A stretch of 64,000 nucleotides of DNA from Parvibacillus sp035426385 (GTDB taxonomy: Bacteria; Bacteroidota; Bacteroidia; Chitinophagales; Saprospiraceae). The translations under genes were made by a program, and so were the position numbers. The notes beneath the pieces are model-generated. The model worked only from the letters and a program-made list of their open reading frames with translations. It had not been told where the DNA came from and made no database searches. Within the stretch, counting starts at the first letter, position 1; every line of letters begins with the position of its first letter. This document shows positions 37,101 through 45,633 of this stretch, in pieces. The DNA is taken from the NCBI GenBank assembly GCA_035426385.1, contig DAOLZQ010000005.1, forward strand, positions 18,327-82,326, in the 5' to 3' direction.

Positions 37101-37745
37101 ATGATCGCAATTATTAAAGGTGATATCATCGCATCCCGAAAGTTGAGAGACACCGAAAGGTGGTTAACTCCACTTAAAAACCTTCTGGCTAAGTGGGGCA
37201 GTACACCTCGGGACTGGGAGATGGTCTGGGGTGATTTTTTTCAATTGGAAATTGACGCCCCGGAAGAGGCACTGCGGAGGATCTTTGAAATAAAGGCGCT
37301 GATAAAGAGCATTAAACCTACCGATAGGCGGAGAAAAATTAGCCCTATAGACGTCAGAATGGCAATTGGTATCGGTGAGAAAACTTATTCAGGGCCAAGA
37401 ATTTCAGAAAGTAACGGACCTGCCTTTATCTATGCCGGAGAGCAATTTGAAGCACTTAAGAGAGAGAATGTGAACATCAGCATAAAGAGTCCATGGGTAA
37501 CCTTTGATGAGGAAATCAATTTATATTTAAAGTTAGCCGGCACCTTTATGGATAACTGGTCTGTCTCATCGGCAGAACTCATACAGATTGTACTCAACAA
37601 TGAGCGTATCACCCAGGAAGAAATAGGCAGAAAACTGGGCATCAAACAAAACTCAGTAAGTGGTCGGTGGAATCGGGCCAATGTGGAAGAGATGCTAGCT
37701 GTAGAAGAATTGTTTCGGAAAAAAATAAAAACGCACTTCGTATGA
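37101..37745 (+). CDS. SatD-like protein with C-terminal helix-turn-helix
   Basis: The start at 37101 (MIAIIKGDIIASRKL) is the family start; the upstream in-frame extension to 36978 runs through the operator array. About 214 residues. The N-terminal half has SatD-family features (IKGDIIASR, WGDFFQLEID, RMAIGIGEKTYSGPRISESNGPAFIYAGE). The C-terminal part has a helix-turn-helix (ERITQEEIGRKLGIKQNSV, SGRWNRA). It probably binds DNA and regulates its own operon. Its ATGA stop overlaps the start of the DUF3307 gene, so the two proteins are made together. The process they serve is unknown. Confidence 0.82.
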   Translation: MIAIIKGDIIASRKLRDTERWLTPLKNLLAKWGSTPRDWEMVWGDFFQLEIDAPEEALRRIFEIKALIKSIKPTDRRRKISPIDVRMAIGIGEKTYSGPRISESNGPAFIYAGEQFEALKRENVNISIKSPWVTFDEEINLYLKLAGTFMDNWSVSSAELIQIVLNNERITQEEIGRKLGIKQNSVSGRWNRANVEEMLAVEELFRKKIKTHFV

Positions 37746-38458
37746 TTGTATTGATCAAACTCCTCTTGGCACATTTTATAGGAGACTTTCTATTGCAGCC
37801 CAAATCATGGGTGGATGAAAAGGAAAGGCTCAAAGCGCTGTCGCCAAAATTGTACCTGCATATCTTGATCCACTGCTTGCTGGTCTTATTGGTGTTGTGG
37901 GACTTGAATTACTGGCTACTTGCCTTAATACTCATGATCTCTCATGGTCTTATTGATTTATTAAAACTTTACGCTCAAAAGGAGACCAACAGGTCAAAGT
38001 GGTTTCTATTGGACCAGGCCTTTCATTTTATCATCATTTTGGTCTTATGGTATGTTTGGTTTAATCCGGTTTTGGATACTCAGCAATGGCTAGATAATAT
38101 AGACGTCTGGATTTATATAACTGCTTTGTTTTTTATCACACAGGTAGCCGGCATAGTCATTCAGATACTGATGTCAAAATGGTCAAAGGCATTGAACGAA
38201 AATAGCGATGAATCTCTAAGTAGTGCGGGTAAGTACATCGGGATTTTAGAGCGGTTATTTGTCTTCACTTTTGTGGTAACCGGCAAGTGGGAAGCAATAG
38301 GTTTTCTATTAGCCGCAAAATCAGTCTTTCGCTTTGGTGATCTGAAAGAATCCAAGGACCGAAAACTAACTGAATATATTTTGATTGGGACACTGTTGAG
38401 TTTTAGTATTGCGCTGGCTGCAGGCTTGATCGTACTGCAGATGACGGAAGTGGATTAG
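37742..38458 (+). CDS. DUF3307 membrane protein
   Basis: Starts at the ATG at 37742, which overlaps the TGA of the SatD-like gene (ATGA), the sign of translational coupling. About 238 residues with six or so membrane helices. DUF3307 signatures: LLLAHFIGDFLLQPKSW at the N-terminus and MISHGLIDLLKLY with conserved His and Asp. The C-terminal part has KYIGILERLFVFTFV and GFLLAAKSVFRFGD, common in two-domain members. The family is uncharacterised; the paired His/Asp residues in helices suggest a transport or enzymatic site, which is inference. Confidence 0.88.
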   Translation: MIVLIKLLLAHFIGDFLLQPKSWVDEKERLKALSPKLYLHILIHCLLVLLVLWDLNYWLLALILMISHGLIDLLKLYAQKETNRSKWFLLDQAFHFIIILVLWYVWFNPVLDTQQWLDNIDVWIYITALFFITQVAGIVIQILMSKWSKALNENSDESLSSAGKYIGILERLFVFTFVVTGKWEAIGFLLAAKSVFRFGDLKESKDRKLTEYILIGTLLSFSIALAAGLIVLQMTEVD

Positions 38459-38752
38459 TGCAGGAGTTAGGGGAAGAAGAAATACAGGCATCAACTAGGC
38501 TAATTCTTAGCATATCATCGCTTCCAATGATATACGAAATTATCGTTTATTGTAGCGATATATCGTACTATCGTTAGTTTGTATGATAATTGTAAGGAGA
38601 CTGATTTAGCTGAGCAACTGCGATCTAGATTTGCCATAGAGAGGTAGCATATAGAAAGTTAGCTACCAGTTTCTGTTCATTCTCTTTCGCGGGCGTCTTT
38701 ACAATTCTTGGATTCTGTCTAAGTTACAGTGAGATTAAAATCCCATCATTGC
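38459..38752. other. Intergenic region with a second ATCG motif cluster
   Basis: No gene is visible. Between 38538 and 38577 lie AATTATCGTTTATT, AGCGATATATCGT and ACTATCGTTAG, the same vocabulary as the operator array upstream of the satD-like gene. There is no plus-strand gene immediately downstream, so this may be the remains of another regulated promoter or a second operator acting at a distance. Confidence 0.5.
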
Positions 38753-39088
38753 TCAACCAAAAAAGCATTGGTATTTGTCCTGCTCGATCTAGGATGAAAA
38801 TTCTTCTACATGCTCGACGGTGTGATTGGGCGGATAAGCATCCCATTATATGTCAGATTTCCTCCAGAACACTTTCCAGTTATTTTTGACTTTCACATAA
38901 GTGGCTTTTACAAGTGGATGTTCCAGTATTATCTTCGGCTTGTTCCATTGAGGTCTGATTTTAAAGATGACGATACTTTGGTTTTGAATCATGTATCCCC
39001 TGTCTACCTGGACTTTAGTATCCTCAGAAGGTCTGTTTCTCGATAGAAAATTCTCCAATACTTCAATACTTCTACTGTTGGTAATAAA
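38753..39088 (-). pseudogene. Decayed DUF3024 gene with two in-frame stop codons
   Basis: Read in one minus-strand frame, the span gives LENFLSRNRP, VDRGYMIQNQSIVIFKIRPQ, then WKVFWRKSDI, a TAA at 38846-38848, WDAYPPNHTVEHVEEFSS, a TAG at 38789-38791, and IEQDKYQCFFG before the TGA at 38753-38755. This order, with a basic-aromatic core and a C-terminal CFFG, is that of DUF3024 proteins (about 110 residues). No ATG is found at the expected start and the frame closes at a stop just above 39088. There is no frameshift. The gene therefore looks recently inactivated by point mutations, unless the stops are sequence errors. Confidence 0.7.
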
Positions 39089-39159
39089 TCAATTGCGATA
39101 AATTGTTAACTATTGTATTCGCAAATCCATTTGAACAATGGAAGTATTTTTTTACCTAA

Positions 39160-39672
39160 TCAATCCTTTAAGACTTCTGTAGGTGGCAATAGTGAGACAT
39201 ATTCTTTTATGTGTGCGTTGGGGACCGTGTTTGCCAGATTATAGAGTGAAATATACCATTTCCCATTTATTTTTCTGACTAGCCCGGAACCACGACAAGG
39301 TCCCATCCAGGTCTGGAGGTTTTCATCTATGTGGATTACATTTGGATTGCCCGTAGCTGCATAATGCCTATTGGAAGCTATAAAATGCCAGGCTTTTTTC
39401 CCATCGAAATGTTTGCCTAGATCTTTACCCATAGATGTTCGTGTCCATCGTTCCGTAGCATCTGTGCCGATGTAAACTGCATCGGGTGTCATTCGACTAA
39501 AGAAGCCGGAACTGTCCCCTAGAGATGCGGCTGCATGCCATTCATCCAGGGTATGTGTGATCGCTGTGAGGTCTGAGGAGGGAAGCAGGAATCTCTCACT
39601 TGGCCGACAAGACAATAGAAGGAATGCCGAAAGCAGTAAAAAATAAACCTTATTTTGGTTACTTATAGCCAT
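39160..39672 (-). CDS. NTF2/SnoaL-like lipoprotein
   Basis: A 170-residue protein with a lipoprotein signal (FLLLSAFLLLSC). The mature part matches the SnoaL_3 group of the NTF2-like fold: ITHTLDEWHAAASLGDSSGF, MTPDAVYIGTDATERWT, and a final GSGLVRKINGKWYISLYNL with the usual closing strand. The fold forms a small ligand-binding or enzymatic cup; the substrate cannot be inferred. It is divergent from the comM-like gene, 84 bp apart. Confidence 0.82.
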   Translation of the reverse strand: MAISNQNKVYFLLLSAFLLLSCRPSERFLLPSSDLTAITHTLDEWHAAASLGDSSGFFSRMTPDAVYIGTDATERWTRTSMGKDLGKHFDGKKAWHFIASNRHYAATGNPNVIHIDENLQTWMGPCRGSGLVRKINGKWYISLYNLANTVPNAHIKEYVSLLPPTEVLKD

Positions 39673-39756
39673 TGAATTGAATTTTTCTTATAAAATTAGA
39701 ATATGATTTGATATATTCGCTTAAATGAATCAATTGATCACCATCAAATCATTTTC

Positions 39757-41313
39757 ATGCTAGTCAAAACATATGCCAGTGCTACCCACGGGGTAGATGC
39801 TCAGACCATCACCGTCGAAGTTAATGCCGGGGGCATGGTCGCAGCCGGAAAACTCGGCTACTTCTTAGTCGGGCTACCTGATAATGCTGTGAAAGAAAGC
39901 TATCAGCGCATCGAAGCAGCCATCAAGAATGTCGGCCTGGTCTTTCCTCGCATCAAGACGACCGTCAATCTCGCACCGGCGGATATTCGCAAGGAAGGAG
40001 CGGCGTATGATCTGCCCATTGCAGTAGGTATGCTGGCAGCCACTGACTCTTGTGTAGCTGAAGAACTGGACAAGTATATCATCCTGGGTGAATTATCCTT
40101 GGATGGTGATTTGCGCCCGATCAAAGGTGCTCTCTCTATCGCCATTCAGGCACGTAAAGATGGATTTAAGGGGTTTATACTTCCCGAACAAAATGCACGG
40201 GAAGCAGCTATAGTAAATGATCTAACCGTCTATGGTGTCAAGAGTCTTAGAGATGTAATTGATTTCTTCAATGGTGACCGTGAACTCATACCCACTATTG
40301 TGAATACACGGGAAGAATTTTTTAATCAACACGAAGACTACCTGGAGGATTTTGCAGAGGTCAAAGGCCAGGAAAACATCAAGCGAGCACTGGAGATAGC
40401 TGCTGCCGGCGGACACAATGTAATCCTGATCGGACCCCCCGGTGCCGGAAAGACCATGCTGGCCAAGCGACTGCCCACTATACTGCCCGCACTGACTCTC
40501 AAAGAAGCACTCGAGACTACTAAGATTCACTCCGTAGCCGGTATTCTTCCCCCGGGCGCATCACTCATTACGAGACGACCATTTCGCTCACCTCATCATA
40601 CCATCAGTGATGTAGCGCTTGTGGGCGGTGGCACGAATCCGCGTCCCGGTGAGATCTCACTTGCTCATAATGGCGTACTGTTTCTAGATGAATTGCCTGA
40701 ATTTAAGCGGGATGCACTGGAAGTGATGCGCCAGCCTATGGAAGAGCGCCACGTGACCATCAGCCGTGCCAAACAAACTATTGATTATCCCGCCAGCCTC
40801 ATGCTAGTAGCTTCTATGAATCCCTGCCCTTGCGGATATTACAATCACCCGGAGAAAGACTGTGTCTGTGCCGCCGGAGTAGTCAAAAAATACCTCAACA
40901 AAATCTCAGGACCACTCCTCGATCGTATCGATATCCACGTAGAAGTGACGCCCGTATCGTATGATAAACTGACAGATTACGAACATACCAATGAGACCAG
41001 TGCCGAGATCCGCATTCGCGTCGAACAAGCCAGGCAAGTGCAGGAAGAACGGTTTAAGGAGCTTAAAGATATATATAGCAATGCCCAGATGCCCGGTAAA
41101 ATGGTGCGTGAAGTGTGCGCCCTAACTCCCGCCGGCATCAATCTTCTGAAAGCAGCTATGAACAAGATGCAACTCTCAGCGCGTGCTTACGACCGCATAC
41201 TCAAAGTTTCACGTACCATCGCAGATCTGGAAGGAAGTCCCGATATCAAAATCGAACACTTGGCAGAGGCCATTCATTTTCGTAGCCTGGACAGGCAGGC
41301 CTGGGCAGGTTGA
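39757..41313 (+). CDS. comM: ComM/YifB-family Mg-chelatase-like AAA+ ATPase
   Basis: A 518-residue protein of typical family length. An N-terminal ribosomal-S5/Lon-like domain (about 1-190: VEVNAGGMVAAGKLGYFLVG) is followed by the AAA+ core with Walker A GPPGAGKT (about 227-234) and Walker B LFLDELPEF, then a Cys-rich CPCGYY segment ending in CVC and a C-terminal Mg-chelatase lid (AYDRILKVSRTIADLEG). ComM acts as a hexameric helicase that promotes branch migration when transformed DNA is integrated. Here it is monocistronic. Confidence 0.95.
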   Translation: MLVKTYASATHGVDAQTITVEVNAGGMVAAGKLGYFLVGLPDNAVKESYQRIEAAIKNVGLVFPRIKTTVNLAPADIRKEGAAYDLPIAVGMLAATDSCVAEELDKYIILGELSLDGDLRPIKGALSIAIQARKDGFKGFILPEQNAREAAIVNDLTVYGVKSLRDVIDFFNGDRELIPTIVNTREEFFNQHEDYLEDFAEVKGQENIKRALEIAAAGGHNVILIGPPGAGKTMLAKRLPTILPALTLKEALETTKIHSVAGILPPGASLITRRPFRSPHHTISDVALVGGGTNPRPGEISLAHNGVLFLDELPEFKRDALEVMRQPMEERHVTISRAKQTIDYPASLMLVASMNPCPCGYYNHPEKDCVCAAGVVKKYLNKISGPLLDRIDIHVEVTPVSYDKLTDYEHTNETSAEIRIRVEQARQVQEERFKELKDIYSNAQMPGKMVREVCALTPAGINLLKAAMNKMQLSARAYDRILKVSRTIADLEGSPDIKIEHLAEAIHFRSLDRQAWAG

Positions 41314-41516
41314 CAATAATTTTTTGTAGTGGGTCGCAGTTTTCTAGCTTAATAACAGACAGCAGAATTTCAATGCTTCAAAGGAACTGGAGTGTTCTTC
41401 TTCCATATTTTAAATGCATTACGCATATATTTTCACACTTTTATTCTAATCTGCTGCAAAAAATCACCGTTTATTCAGGCGTTTAAGTATATTTCCGCAC
41501 TAAAATAGATATCTGT

Positions 41517-43010
41517 ATGGGAATGATGACCAAAAAACCGTTAAAGCTCCTCCTCGAGGAAGCCAACGCTGAAGGACAGGGTACTCTTAAGCGAACATTA
41601 AATGGAGTAGCGCTCATCGCGTTGGGTATCGGTGCCATCATCGGAGCAGGCCTGTTCGTACGCACAGCTGCTGCGGCTGCGCAGAATGCAGGACCATCCG
41701 TCACACTTGCTTTTGTATTGGCGGGTATTGGGTGTGCCTTTGCGGGCATGTGTTATGCTGAGCTTTCGTCATCTATTCCCATATCTGGTAGCGCATATAC
41801 CTATACTTTCGCCACTATGGGAGAGTTCCTGGCCTGGATCATTGGTTGGGACTTGGTACTGGAGTATGCAGTAGGTGCTGCTACAGTGGGTATCGCCTGG
41901 AGTGAATATCTGAATAACTTTCTAACTCAGGTCTTACATGCCGCGCCCATACCGTACCAGTGGTGTCATAGTCCCTTTCAGACTTCTCCGGAGGGTGTCC
42001 AGGGAATCATTAATCTACCTGCCGTCTTCATCGTGGTGATACTCAGTCTCCTGCTGATACGAGGTATTAGTGAGAGTGCAGTAGTAAATAATATAATCGT
42101 GGTGGTGAAGGTGACTATTGTCATCCTCATCATAGCATTAGGTTGGAAATTCATGAATCCGGCCAATCATACACCATATATCCCGGAAGCAACCAAATAC
42201 ACTGACCACAATGGTATCACCTACAATTTTGGTGGCATTATGGGTATCCTGGGTGCTGCTGGTACTGTGTTCTTTGCCTTTATAGGTTTCGACGCCGTGA
42301 GTACGGCCGCACAGGAGACCAAGAATCCAAAGCGCAATCTACCCATCGGTATTTTGGGCTCATTAGTGATTTGTACCGTGCTATATATATTATTTGGTTA
42401 TGTACTTACCGGTCTGGCACCGGTGGAATTTTTCCGTGATCCTACCCAGGGAGCTGAAGCGAGTGTATCAGCAGCGATTACTACATTCATGCCGGGTTAC
42501 GCTTGGCTGAGTGGATTTGTCACCATTGCGATATTAGCTGGATTTAGTTCGGTCATACTGGTGATGATGCTGGGACAGAGCCGTGTATTTTATTCGATGA
42601 GCCGTGATGGATTACTGCCTGAAGTATTTAGTAAAATCCATCCTAAATATAAAACACCTTATCGGGGTAATCTGGTCATCATGGTGCTGGTAGGACTCTT
42701 TGCAGCTTTCGTGCCCATCGACGTGGTGGGCCACATGACCAGTATAGGTACCTTATTTGCCTTTATACTGGTGTGTATTGCAGTAATCATATTGCGCAAG
42801 ACAGAACCCGATATGCCCAGGCATTTTAAGTCGCCATTAGTTCCTTTATTCCCGATACTGGGTGTAGTCGCCTGTACACTGATGATCTTCGGTCTGGGCT
42901 GGGAGAACTGGATGCGGTTGTTTATCTGGTTAGCTATCGGACTGGTGATCTATTTCGCTTATGGAAGACATCACAGTCATATGAAAAACTATAAGGACAA
43001 GGATAACTAA
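41517..43010 (+). CDS. APC-superfamily amino acid permease
   Basis: A 497-residue membrane protein with about 12 to 14 helices. The family signature IALGIGAIIGAGLFVRTAA lies in the first helix and AFIGFDAVSTAAQETKNPKR in the helix 6 region, as in the cationic amino acid transporter/YfnA group. It takes up amino acids with protons across the inner membrane; the substrate is not resolved. Starts at 41523 or 41526 are also possible. Its last 4 bp overlap the convergent SDR gene. Confidence 0.92.
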   Translation: MGMMTKKPLKLLLEEANAEGQGTLKRTLNGVALIALGIGAIIGAGLFVRTAAAAAQNAGPSVTLAFVLAGIGCAFAGMCYAELSSSIPISGSAYTYTFATMGEFLAWIIGWDLVLEYAVGAATVGIAWSEYLNNFLTQVLHAAPIPYQWCHSPFQTSPEGVQGIINLPAVFIVVILSLLLIRGISESAVVNNIIVVVKVTIVILIIALGWKFMNPANHTPYIPEATKYTDHNGITYNFGGIMGILGAAGTVFFAFIGFDAVSTAAQETKNPKRNLPIGILGSLVICTVLYILFGYVLTGLAPVEFFRDPTQGAEASVSAAITTFMPGYAWLSGFVTIAILAGFSSVILVMMLGQSRVFYSMSRDGLLPEVFSKIHPKYKTPYRGNLVIMVLVGLFAAFVPIDVVGHMTSIGTLFAFILVCIAVIILRKTEPDMPRHFKSPLVPLFPILGVVACTLMIFGLGWENWMRLFIWLAIGLVIYFAYGRHHSHMKNYKDKDN

Positions 43011-43819
43011 AGTCTGATGTACAGATCCGGGAATAGTTCACTGCCCGGTGTGACTGCATAGCCTTCGAAATCAGTTACACCTGATCTTTTAAGTATCAAT
43101 TCGTCAATGTCAAAATTGCCGGTGTAACCCGTCGGTTCTGCCAGTAATGCAATTACAGCATCTGCCATGATCTCCGGCTTACGGGCTCCCGCGCATAGTT
43201 GTGCTCCGCCTGGCATATTGGCGATAGCTGCGGTGGCGATCAGCGTTCTGGGCCATAGTGAATTTACCTTAATACCTGCAGACTTAAATTCTGCTGCCCA
43301 GCCCAGTGTGAGTAGTGACATATTGTATTTGGATATGGTATAGACCACGTGGTTTTCAAACCAGTCCGGATCAATATCTAGTGGTGGTGAAAAAGAAATT
43401 ATGTTAGCCTTATTGCTCTTTGTGAGCCAGGGCAGGCAGTATTTGCCCGCCAGAAAGGTTCCCCGCACATTGATATCGAGCATCAGATCCAGTTGTTTTG
43501 GGGCCAAACTCTCAGTGTCCTGAAGTGTGATGGCAGATGCGTTATTGATGAGCAAGTCAATTCCACCCATTTTTCCTGCTACCTCGTCTATAGCCTCTTT
43601 CAGTCTTTCTTCCTCACGGATATCCACCTGCATCGGGTAAGCAGTTCCTCCGGCGGCGTTGATTTCTTCAGCGACAGAATAGATGGTTCCCTCGAGGCGC
43701 GGATGAGGTTCAGTCGTCTTAGCCAATATGGCGATGTGTGCGCCTTCTGACGCCAGTCTTAATGCTACAGCCCGGCCAATACCTCTCGAACCGCCGGTAA
43801 TCACTACTTTCCAACTCAT
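43007..43819 (-). CDS. Short-chain dehydrogenase/reductase, HSDL2-like
   Basis: A 270-residue Rossmann-fold oxidoreductase. Cofactor motif TGGSRGIG (8-15), NNAS (92-95), a catalytic Ser at 142 or 144 and the YxxxK pair Tyr160/Lys164 (VVYTISKYNMS). The segment PRTLIATAAIANMPGG and the overall spacing resemble the SDR domain of hydroxysteroid dehydrogenase-like protein 2. It should reduce or oxidise a carbonyl or hydroxyl with NAD(P); the substrate is unknown. It overlaps the permease gene by 4 bp tail to tail. Confidence 0.9.
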   Translation of the reverse strand: MSWKVVITGGSRGIGRAVALRLASEGAHIAILAKTTEPHPRLEGTIYSVAEEINAAGGTAYPMQVDIREEERLKEAIDEVAGKMGGIDLLINNASAITLQDTESLAPKQLDLMLDINVRGTFLAGKYCLPWLTKSNKANIISFSPPLDIDPDWFENHVVYTISKYNMSLLTLGWAAEFKSAGIKVNSLWPRTLIATAAIANMPGGAQLCAGARKPEIMADAVIALLAEPTGYTGNFDIDELILKRSGVTDFEGYAVTPGSELFPDLYIRL

Positions 43820-43960
43820 CTTTATCTATTTTATTTTCAATAAATGTAGGCAAAAAGAGGATAGGAGACATTGGCTTTCGGCTTCGATAACGTCTTTGTC
43901 CCAAGCCACCTTCACTTTATTTATCCTACAGCTTCCAGCCTATTGCTTACATCTTTGTCA

Positions 43961-44145
43961 TTTTTGGGCGTGCCCCCGCCTCCGGCAGGGTCGGTGCCTA
44001 CAGGGGTTCGCTTTGCTCCGTACTAAGGGCTTTTATGACAGGTATCTCAACTTTGCCAAAGGAGTAGAATAATGACTTTGCTCAGTATAAGATATTAGGC
44101 TAATGACGCCCTTAGCACCGCGGCCCTTTCGGTACCTCACGCTTT
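43961..44145. repeat. GC-rich element resembling a dispersed Bacteroidota intergenic repeat
   Basis: Begins with TTTTTGGGCGTGCCCCCGCC, continues with a CCGGCAGGGTCGG segment and GTTCGCTTTGCTCCGTAC, and closes with GCACCGCGGCCCTTTCGG and CCTCACGC. GGGCGTGCCC near the left and CCTCACGC at the right are typical end words of intergenic repeats I recognise from related genomes. The middle (44036-44100) is AT-richer and looks inserted or diverged. Confidence 0.5.
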
Positions 44146-44349
44146 TGCAATGCAAGTTAGCTCGATAATAATGTCACCTACTCTGGGTTCTGTCTTATAC
44201 CAAGAATCTTTTCTATAATAATTTTTCACCTTCGGTTAATCGCTTTTTGGTCTTCACATATTGGTATGTTGAACTAATTCAGCGTAATTGAAAGCTCAAA
44301 GCAACTCTTTTCATTTGTTCCAAATATTACCCAATACAAAGCCCAAACC

Positions 44350-44384
44350 CCAAAGACCAAAGACCAAAGACCAAAGACCAAAGA
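44350..44384. repeat. Heptamer tandem array, CCAAAGA x5
   Basis: Five perfect copies of CCAAAGA in phase (44350-44384), with degenerate copies on both sides (CCCAAAC before, TCAAACC after). It ends 14 bp before the stop of the potassium channel gene. Confidence 0.9.
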
Positions 44385-44398
44385 TCAAACCCGGCAGT

Positions 44399-45196
44399 TT
44401 AGTCTAATTTTTCTATTAACACTCCGCAATTATTACAGTATTTTGCCTCCACAGGATTGGTATGATTGCACTTCGGACAGGTGTCGGTTCGGTTTCGAGC
44501 CTTTGCCATCTCTATAGTAAATATTCCTGTGGGGACAGCAATAATAGCGTATCCCATGATCATCACAACTGAAGAAATAACCTTACCGATAGCAGACTGA
44601 GGAACCATGTCTCCATACCCCACCGTAGTGATGGTTACTATAGCCCAATACATGCTCTGTGGAATACTTGTAAATCCCTTTTCTCCTCCTTCTACTACAT
44701 ACATTAGTGTCCCCATGACGACTACTATAGCCAGCATTGTAAATAGAAAAACACTCAGTTTGTGGATACCTGATTTTAGTGCTCGTAACAGAACGATTGA
44801 CTCCGAATTAAATCGCGCCAGTTTTAATATCCTGAATACCCGCAGTAATCTGAATATCCGCACAATGATCAGATAATGGTAACCGAATAAAAAAAAGCTT
44901 AGATAAGTAGGCAATATGGCCAGTAGATCGATGCCACCCCAAAAACTGGTGATGTATTTTATTGGTTTGGGGCTGATCATAATCCTCAATAAATACTCGA
45001 TCGTAAAAATTATAGTCAGCGACCATTCAACAACGAGGAAAATGTTGTGGTATTTAATGCCCAGCTCCGGCACACTCTCCAGCATGACCACCAGCACACT
45101 AAATAATATAACCCAGAGTAGCCAGATATCGAACTTTTTTCCCGCTGTAGTGTCTGTCCCAAATACTATTCTATATAATCTGCTCCGGCTTATCAT
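44399..45196 (-). CDS. Voltage-gated potassium channel with C-terminal zinc ribbon
   Basis: A 265-residue ion-channel subunit: five or six membrane helices, a voltage-sensor-like S4 with regularly spaced Arg (VRIFRLLRVFRILKLARF), pore helix and selectivity filter TITTVGYGDMVP (about 186-197), and a final helix (VISSVVMIMGYAIIAVPTGI). After the pore helix a cytoplasmic tail contains CPKCNHTNPVEAKYCNNCG, a four-Cys zinc ribbon, at about 240-258. Four subunits should form a K+ channel. The zinc ribbon is an uncommon tail for this group and could sense metal or redox state or mediate assembly (inference). Confidence 0.92.
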   Translation of the reverse strand: MISRSRLYRIVFGTDTTAGKKFDIWLLWVILFSVLVVMLESVPELGIKYHNIFLVVEWSLTIIFTIEYLLRIMISPKPIKYITSFWGGIDLLAILPTYLSFFLFGYHYLIIVRIFRLLRVFRILKLARFNSESIVLLRALKSGIHKLSVFLFTMLAIVVVMGTLMYVVEGGEKGFTSIPQSMYWAIVTITTVGYGDMVPQSAIGKVISSVVMIMGYAIIAVPTGIFTIEMAKARNRTDTCPKCNHTNPVEAKYCNNCGVLIEKLD

Positions 45197-45633
45197 CCCA
45201 AATGTGGCATTTGTAAATTAAGGTACAAATGTGGGGGTTTAAAACCTATTATTCAAGTTCATCAGTTAAATCATCAATAGTACACTCAACTTGCCCCCCT
45301 ATAACTTGATAAGAAAACATTGAAATTGATGTGCTCAGGATGAAGATTATTGCACGGAGAGTTTAACTCACAAGTATTTAGGCGCCAAACATGCAGTGTG
45401 AAGGATAAAAATTAGGAGGCACACGGTAGCCGCGGACACGACTGACATCAGGGGTGAAGTAATGCGGCTTGCATGCTAAGTGCAAAAGCGCTAATAAAGC
45501 GAAGCGAGCCTAAGTGCGCACTGCGTGAAGGATAGTAGCGGACATAGCGAGCATCGCCTCGCTATAAAGCGAATAGCCTGACGCCGCCGTAGGCGGGGAC
45601 ACGCCCTAGTGAAGTCAATTGTTAAATAGAGAG
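45197..45633. other. Intergenic region holding a GC-rich repeat
   Basis: 437 bp between two minus-strand genes. The left 190 bp are ordinary AT-rich sequence; the right part is the repeat described at 45395-45612. No gene is visible. Confidence 0.65.
45395..45612. repeat. GC-rich hairpin-bearing dispersed-type repeat
   Basis: Contains GTGAAGGATAGTAGCGGACA, TAGCGAG-N6-CTCGCTA (45545-45564) and CCGCC-GTA-GGCGG (45584-45596), then GGGGACACGCCC. Words such as AAGCGAAGCGAGCC and AAGCGAATAGCC recur internally. The base composition differs sharply from the flanking genes. It resembles multi-hairpin intergenic repeats seen in other Bacteroidota, but copy number cannot be judged from this window. Confidence 0.55.

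Larger units (their letters stand above)
43820..44398. other. Repeat-filled intergenic region
   Basis: 579 bp without a credible gene. It holds a GC-rich dispersed-element-like segment (43961-44145) and a heptamer array (44350-44384) directly before the stop of the channel gene. Short plus-strand frames here are low quality and rejected. Confidence 0.7.

Noticed and set aside
38810..39046. 78-codon plus-strand frame
   Set aside because: Antisense to the DUF3024 pseudogene, which has clear family similarity in the other strand.
43728..44072. 114-codon plus-strand frame starting inside the SDR gene
   Set aside because: Half is antisense to the SDR gene and half is translated repeat DNA.
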